64,000 bases of DNA. Origin: Cellulomonas carbonis (lineage in GTDB: Bacteria > Actinomycetota > Actinomycetes > Actinomycetales > Cellulomonadaceae). The translations under genes were made by a program, and so were the position numbers. Below the pieces are notes generated by a model. It made no database searches. It had not been told where the DNA came from and saw nothing but the letters and a program-made list of their open reading frames with translations. This document shows, in pieces, positions 59,730-64,000 of this stretch (the stretch's first letter is position 1; each line of letters opens with the position of its first letter). The stretch lies in contig NZ_BMEB01000005.1 in the NCBI RefSeq assembly GCF_014636275.1, forward strand, positions 124,001 to 188,000, written 5' to 3'.

Positions 59730-62700
59730 CGGATGACGCTCCGTTCGGTGTCGACGGCTGGGCTGTGCTTCGCCAGCGATGCTGTTGGGCGGTCTCCGGC
59801 GGTCCCCGCCGTGAAGTCATCGCGCGCCACGTGCGCTGCGACGCGGGTGCGCCAGGTCCACCCGTCGGCTGGGTCGTCGGGTGCCCGGCCGAGCCCGACG
59901 AGCCAGTCCGAGCGTGCATCAATGGCCTGGCCGGTGACGGCCTCCGTTCGCTCAGCGATGAGCTGGTCGACCTGCTGCAGGAGGTCCGCGATCTCGTCGG
60001 GCGCATCCGCCACGTCGGGGGTGACGCGGATCGTCCCGGGGTCGTCGACCTGGGTGCGCAGCCAACGATCGACCCGGTAATGCAGGACGGCGGCGACATC
60101 GTGCGCGGGGGATGCGCCGTCGGTGGGTCGGTCGGCGACGAGGCTGTCCAGGACCTGCCGCATGGGGTGCCCTAGGGTGCGGCCGCGCTCCAGTGCTGTG
60201 ATGAGCGGTCCGCGGGCGGGTGAGGTGGTGATCTGCTCGCACTGGTCGGCCGTGAGGCCGACGTCGGGGAAGGTGGCGTCCCAGCGGGGTCCGGCGGCGT
60301 CGGCGATCAGGGTCTGGCGGATGGGCTCGAGTCGTCTGAGGGAAGCGACGTCGTCTTGCCAGGCGGCGATGATCTCGGTGGCGGACAGCTCCGCGCCGGA
60401 GGTGGCGAGGATGGCCGCGAAGGCGTCGTCGCCGTCTGGTCCGCTCTGGTCTCCTGGCAGGTGGTCGCAGGTCGGGTCGACGTCGTCCAGGGCGAGGTAG
60501 ACGTGGTTGTCGTGGCGGCCGCGGGTCATGGCGACGTAGAGGTTCTCGCGGACCATGCCGGGTGACGCCAGGACGTGCGCCCGGTCCACGGTGATGCCTT
60601 GGGCGCGGTGCGTGGTGGTGGCGTACCCGAGCTCGACGTGCTCGGCGACGTACCCGGCCGGGAGCGTGATCTCTTCGCCGGTGGCGGTCATCGCGGTGCC
60701 AGGGCGGGCGACGGGGGTGACGGTGAGCGCGCCGTCAATGATGGCGGTGACCTGCCACAGGTCGCCGTTGCGGACGTAGCCGTGCGGAGCGCGCAGGCGT
60801 CGGTTGTTCGCGCGGGTCAGGACGCGGTCGCCGACGGCGATCTGGGTCCCGTCGGCCTTGGTGAGGCCGTCGTGGGCGACGAGACCGTCGGCGACGCGGT
60901 CGTTGTGGGCGCGGTCGTTGAGGACGTCGACGGTGTGCGAGTCGGCGGCGATGAGAATCGCCGGGATGCCGTTCTCAGTATCGGCCTGCCAGGCGGTGTA
61001 TGCGTCTTCGGCCATGACCTCCTTGGGACCAGCGCTGATCCGGTCGTGCTCGGCATAGACCTCGATCACAGCCCGGTCTCCTGTCCGGAGGCGCCGGGTG
61101 GCGGCAGCTTCCCAGGGCTGGCTGAACCGCCACAGGGAGGTCAGGGTGGCGGGTCGCGAGCGTTCGGCGAGCAGGTGGAACGCGCCGCCGGCGTCGACCG
61201 CGGAGAGCTGCTTGTGGTCGCCGACCAGTAGCACCTTGGCTCCGGCGGCGGACGCCTGCGCGGTCAGGGCGTCGAGGGTGAACGTTCCGGCCAGGGAGGC
61301 CTCGTCGACGATGAGCAACTGGTCGCGGCGCAGCCGGTAGCGCTCCCCCTGGGCGGTCAAGGTGTTGATCGCGGTGTCGATCGTGCGGAGCCGGGTGCGC
61401 TGGTCGACGCCGCAGGCGGCGGTGCGCTCGGCGTGCAGGTGCGCCAGAAGGTCCTCACGGCGTTCGGCGCCGGGGCCGGTGGACTCGTGCAGCCACTTGG
61501 CGGTGTTCTCGCACTCGATTCCCAGAGCGTGGCCGAGCTCTGCGGCCGCCGTCGCCGACGGGGCGAGGCCGACGACGGCGCCACGGCCGTAGGTCTGCTC
61601 CCACACGCCCTTCAACGCCGTCAGCGTCGTCGTCTTGCCCGTGCCCGCCGGCCCGACAAGGACCGTCAGTCGCGCCGGTGACGCGGCGACGTGCTCGACG
61701 GCGTCGGCCTGGTCTGGGGCCAGCGTGACGGCGCGCCCACCCGTGCGCTGCACCGGTCGGGAAGTCACGGCCTTCGCGACCCAGGCCGGCGAGGAGGGTG
61801 CCCCTGCGTCGAGGGTCGCCGCGTCGAGGAGCCGTGCTTCGGCATCCAGGACCTGGTGGTGGGTGTACCGGTCCTCCCCGGCACGGGTGAACTGCGAGGC
61901 GCCATCGGGCCGCGTGTACGTGGCGGGGACGGTCAGCGGGTCCGGCGCCTGGAGGCTCACGCACGAGGCGAGGGCGGCGTCGGTGACGCGCTCGAGCAGG
62001 GCGATGCGATCGGCGGGGGTGGCGATGCGGATCGCCCTGGTGGACCGAGCCGCTTCCGCCATGACGTTCCACCGGGTCCAGGTCGACCTTCGTGTCATCA
62101 CCTGTCCGATCGTGTGCTCGGCGAGGCGGTCGATGACGGGCGACGGGATCTGGTCGGCGCGCTGCGCGACTGTGTGGGACAGGCGCAGGACGGCAGCGGT
62201 GAGCTCGGGGGGCGTCTTGCCGGTGCGGCGGGTGGCCCGTGCCTTCCACACCGTCATCAGGTCGGCGAGCGGGGTGACGTGCTTGTCGGGGCGGGTGGCG
62301 CGGGTGACCTGCTGGCGGAGCCGGGAGACCTCGATACGGTTCGGGCCTCGGCCGTGGGCTGCGTAGAACTCACCCAGCACTCCCGTCATCGCCTCGTCGA
62401 TCTGCGTGGTGCGGGTCGAGAACTCCGCCATCAGCGCGTCATCGACCCCGTCGAGCTCGAACCCGGGGGTGCGGCGCGGTCCGCGATGACGCCACCCGAA
62501 CTGCACGGGTAGGCGGCGGGCGATCTCGTCGGTGAGCAGGTCGTCGTAGACCTCCGAGATCATCACGACCGCGTGGTGCAGCGCCCTCGAGTCGAGCGAC
62601 AGCCAGGCTCCTCGCGGGCCCTGGACCTTGTTGGCGACGACGAGGTGCGTGTGCAGGTTGGGGTCCCCGGCGCGAGAGTCCCAGTGGTCGAACCCGGTGG

Positions 62701-63307
62701 CGATCAGGCCGCTGACGCGGTGCTGCTGGCATCCATTGGTGCCCGTACGCGTGAACGCGGCGGTGTCCTCCAGGAAGGCGAGGGCCTGCTCGACGGCGGC
62801 CCGATGTGCGCCCAGGACCGCAGCCTGGGTCGTCGTGTCGGAGACGGCCCAGAGCGCCGAGATCGACTTCGGCGGGCTGAACGTCAGGTCGAACCCGGCT
62901 ACGGCCGATGGCGTGTGCTTGGCCAGTTCGACACGGGTGATCGTGGCGATCGCGGCGTCGCGGGCTTCACCGGTCAGCTCCCGCGGGAGGGCAGCCACCT
63001 GCGCGGCGATGCGCTCCGCCGCCGGCGTGTAGGTCCGGTACGCCCGGCCGAGCGGGACACCTGTGGTGGGGTCCTTGCCCTGGCCGTACAAGTTCGCCAT
63101 CTGCGGCTCTGTGACCACGGTTCCGGCGGTTAGCCCCCGATCGCCCACGGCGTCCAAGCCGCGCCCGTACCAGCGGCCGGGAGGGTTGCCCGAGGCGGTG
63201 TAGTACGCCGTCAGCTCGTCCTTCGCTGACCGCCGGCAGTCGCCCGACGCGGTGTGCTTGATCAGGTACTGGTAGCCGGCGCCGGCCGTCAGTCGGTGCA
63301 TCGTCAT
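59726..63307 (-). CDS. traA: MobF-family relaxase-helicase
   Basis: 1193 residues from the ATG at 63307 (MTMHRLTAGAGYQYL); one codon earlier is possible. The N-terminal TrwC-type relaxase domain has the typical opening, catalytic-Tyr region near the N-terminus, and the three-His metal motif in FDHWDSR...DPNLHTHLVVANKV. The second half is a RecD-like helicase: VLVGPAGTGKTTTLTAL (about 552), LLIVDEASLAG (about 666), VGDHKQLSAVD, and RAQGITVDRAHV. It nicks oriT, stays bound and unwinds DNA for transfer through VirD4. The strand is opposite to the channel genes. Confidence 0.93.
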   Translation of the reverse strand: MTMHRLTAGAGYQYLIKHTASGDCRRSAKDELTAYYTASGNPPGRWYGRGLDAVGDRGLTAGTVVTEPQMANLYGQGKDPTTGVPLGRAYRTYTPAAERIAAQVAALPRELTGEARDAAIATITRVELAKHTPSAVAGFDLTFSPPKSISALWAVSDTTTQAAVLGAHRAAVEQALAFLEDTAAFTRTGTNGCQQHRVSGLIATGFDHWDSRAGDPNLHTHLVVANKVQGPRGAWLSLDSRALHHAVVMISEVYDDLLTDEIARRLPVQFGWRHRGPRRTPGFELDGVDDALMAEFSTRTTQIDEAMTGVLGEFYAAHGRGPNRIEVSRLRQQVTRATRPDKHVTPLADLMTVWKARATRRTGKTPPELTAAVLRLSHTVAQRADQIPSPVIDRLAEHTIGQVMTRRSTWTRWNVMAEAARSTRAIRIATPADRIALLERVTDAALASCVSLQAPDPLTVPATYTRPDGASQFTRAGEDRYTHHQVLDAEARLLDAATLDAGAPSSPAWVAKAVTSRPVQRTGGRAVTLAPDQADAVEHVAASPARLTVLVGPAGTGKTTTLTALKGVWEQTYGRGAVVGLAPSATAAAELGHALGIECENTAKWLHESTGPGAERREDLLAHLHAERTAACGVDQRTRLRTIDTAINTLTAQGERYRLRRDQLLIVDEASLAGTFTLDALTAQASAAGAKVLLVGDHKQLSAVDAGGAFHLLAERSRPATLTSLWRFSQPWEAAATRRLRTGDRAVIEVYAEHDRISAGPKEVMAEDAYTAWQADTENGIPAILIAADSHTVDVLNDRAHNDRVADGLVAHDGLTKADGTQIAVGDRVLTRANNRRLRAPHGYVRNGDLWQVTAIIDGALTVTPVARPGTAMTATGEEITLPAGYVAEHVELGYATTTHRAQGITVDRAHVLASPGMVRENLYVAMTRGRHDNHVYLALDDVDPTCDHLPGDQSGPDGDDAFAAILATSGAELSATEIIAAWQDDVASLRRLEPIRQTLIADAAGPRWDATFPDVGLTADQCEQITTSPARGPLITALERGRTLGHPMRQVLDSLVADRPTDGASPAHDVAAVLHYRVDRWLRTQVDDPGTIRVTPDVADAPDEIADLLQQVDQLIAERTEAVTGQAIDARSDWLVGLGRAPDDPADGWTWRTRVAAHVARDDFTAGTAGDRPTASLAKHSPAVDTERSVIR

Positions 63308-63313
63308 TACCAC

Positions 63314-63635
63314 GGCCGGTCACCGCCCACTGCTGCCGCCGCAGCGGTTCCCGCGCCCCACCAAACGCACACGCGGCCCGTCGGTGGCGTCGTCCTCGTG
63401 GTTCTCACCCCACCTGGTGTGCAGACCAGGGCTACAAGATGCACCGCCTCGCGCCCGGTTAAGCCTCGAATGCCAGACGTGTCAATGACCTCCTGCCTCT
63501 CAGCTCGTCGGCTTCGCCGCGGTCGGTGCACACCTCTCTCTGCCACGGCTCTGTCCACAGCCGGAGGGTCGGTCGCACCTCTCCTCGGCGGCGGCCGTGG
63601 AAGTTGGCGGCGACGTCAGTTGGAAGGAGACGGTC
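63314..63635. other. oriT: Relaxase upstream region with candidate oriT hairpin
   Basis: About 320 bases between the divergent relaxase and the last gene. CCTGGT (63413-63418) and ACCAGG (63425-63430) are inverted arms around GTGCAG; GCTGC-CGCC-GCAGC lies closer to the relaxase. MobF elements often place oriT upstream of the relaxase gene, so this is the natural candidate, but no nic consensus is recognisable. Confidence 0.35.
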
Positions 63636-64000
63636 ATGAACAACATCGACACGAGGACGAGCACGCGCCTTCGGCAGTGGGCGGCAGGCCTGCTCCCCCT
63701 TGAGGCGGCGGTCGAGCTGCTGCTGCGCGCCTTCGGCGGCCGGTTCGCGGACCCCGCGCTCCCATGGGTTCGCCTCGACGGCGACGTCACCTGGCTGGAC
63801 GCCGACGCCCTGTGCGAGCACGCCGCCGTCCTGTCTGGCGGTGAACGCCGCCTGCTGTTCGTGGTGGCGTCGCTGCTCGACGAGCGCCCACTCGACGTCG
63901 TCGACGTCGTCACCGGCCTCGACAGAGAGAACCTCCACCTGGTCCTGGCGGCCTTCGCCCATGCCGGCGGCTCCCACACCGCGACCGTGCTCGATCACGT
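63636..64000 (+). CDS. Hypothetical protein, truncated by the window edge
   Basis: An open frame from the ATG at 63636 (TGGAAGGAGA ribosome site) runs off the end: at least 121 residues, soluble, Leu/Ala/Asp-rich, with an acidic C-terminal part (LDERPLDVVDVVTGLD) and Trp-containing centre (PWVRLDGDVTWLDADAL). The strong ribosome site, consistent codon use and divergent promoter support a real gene. No family recognised; it is divergent from the relaxase. Confidence 0.65.
   Translation, partial: MNNIDTRTSTRLRQWAAGLLPLEAAVELLLRAFGGRFADPALPWVRLDGDVTWLDADALCEHAAVLSGGERRLLFVVASLLDERPLDVVDVVTGLDRENLHLVLAAFAHAGGSHTATVLDH

Overview
The window is very GC-rich DNA (roughly 70% by eye) with GTG/TTG starts, GTGA/ATGA stop-start overlaps and dense operons, which points to an actinobacterium. 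MobF relaxase, SCO6880-type conjugation genes and Tad genes of this style fit Micrococcales relatives of Cellulosimicrobium/Cellulomonas, but that placement is inference. No rRNA, tRNA, integrase, replication initiator or CRISPR array is visible. The content (metal resistance plus a conjugation module) reads as a conjugative plasmid or integrative conjugative element.

1) 1-2000: two tiny membrane proteins, an isolated FliL-like protein, and a frameshifted remnant of a secreted coiled-coil (NlpC/P60-type) protein.

2) 2000-25130, metal and redox island. It holds copC, a copD-ctaG fusion, a CDF exporter with its ArsR repressor, and a second ctaG. A long leftward operon starts at a CadC-like sensor and runs through tlpA, ccdA, DUF3105, DUF305, resB, ccsB and lnt: a complete System II cytochrome c maturation set plus an apolipoprotein N-acyltransferase. 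A second leftward operon is cmtR, a P1B ATPase with an SPC motif, and lspA, with divergent cadD. Then come merR/merA with a clear MerR-type promoter, a cueP lipoprotein flanked by two oppositely oriented pieces of one copper ATPase gene, a broken ZIP-DsbA chimera, a frameshifted VKOR gene and an Nramp transporter.

3) 25130-33310, arsenic island: an ArsR-ArsC fusion, arsC, a FAD oxidoreductase, a second arsC, a divergent arsR, arsD, arsA, a DUF2180 zinc-ribbon protein and arsB.

4) 33310-45690: a small excisionase-like HTH protein, a phased CGATGAC repeat cluster, and a rightward operon for a Tad/Flp-type pilus (lipoprotein, secreted protein, SAF protein, CpaE-like, CpaF, TadB, TadC, Flp pilin, three TadE/G-like pseudopilins) ending in a 1020-residue LysM plus BTAD-type regulator.

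5) 45690-48276: a leftward, lower-GC insertion with a decayed DNA methyltransferase tail and a beta-helix membrane protein.

6) 48277-56572, rightward conjugation module: small TM protein, TrbL-like channel, SCO6880 protein, a VirB4/TraC-type ATPase split by a frameshift, a DnaB-N-like protein, VirD4 coupling protein and a VirB1-like lytic enzyme. 59337-63307 (leftward) adds a DUF4913-like protein and a MobF relaxase-helicase.

7) Between the two conjugation arms, 56625-59279, sits the most notable cargo: two divergent CD-NTase (cGAS/DncV-like) enzymes flanking an S-4TM predicted pore-forming effector. This is a compact CBASS-like anti-phage or anti-plasmid system with two cyclases. The metal genes would give host benefit, the Tad and T4SS genes transfer, and the CD-NTase operon defence or inter-element competition.
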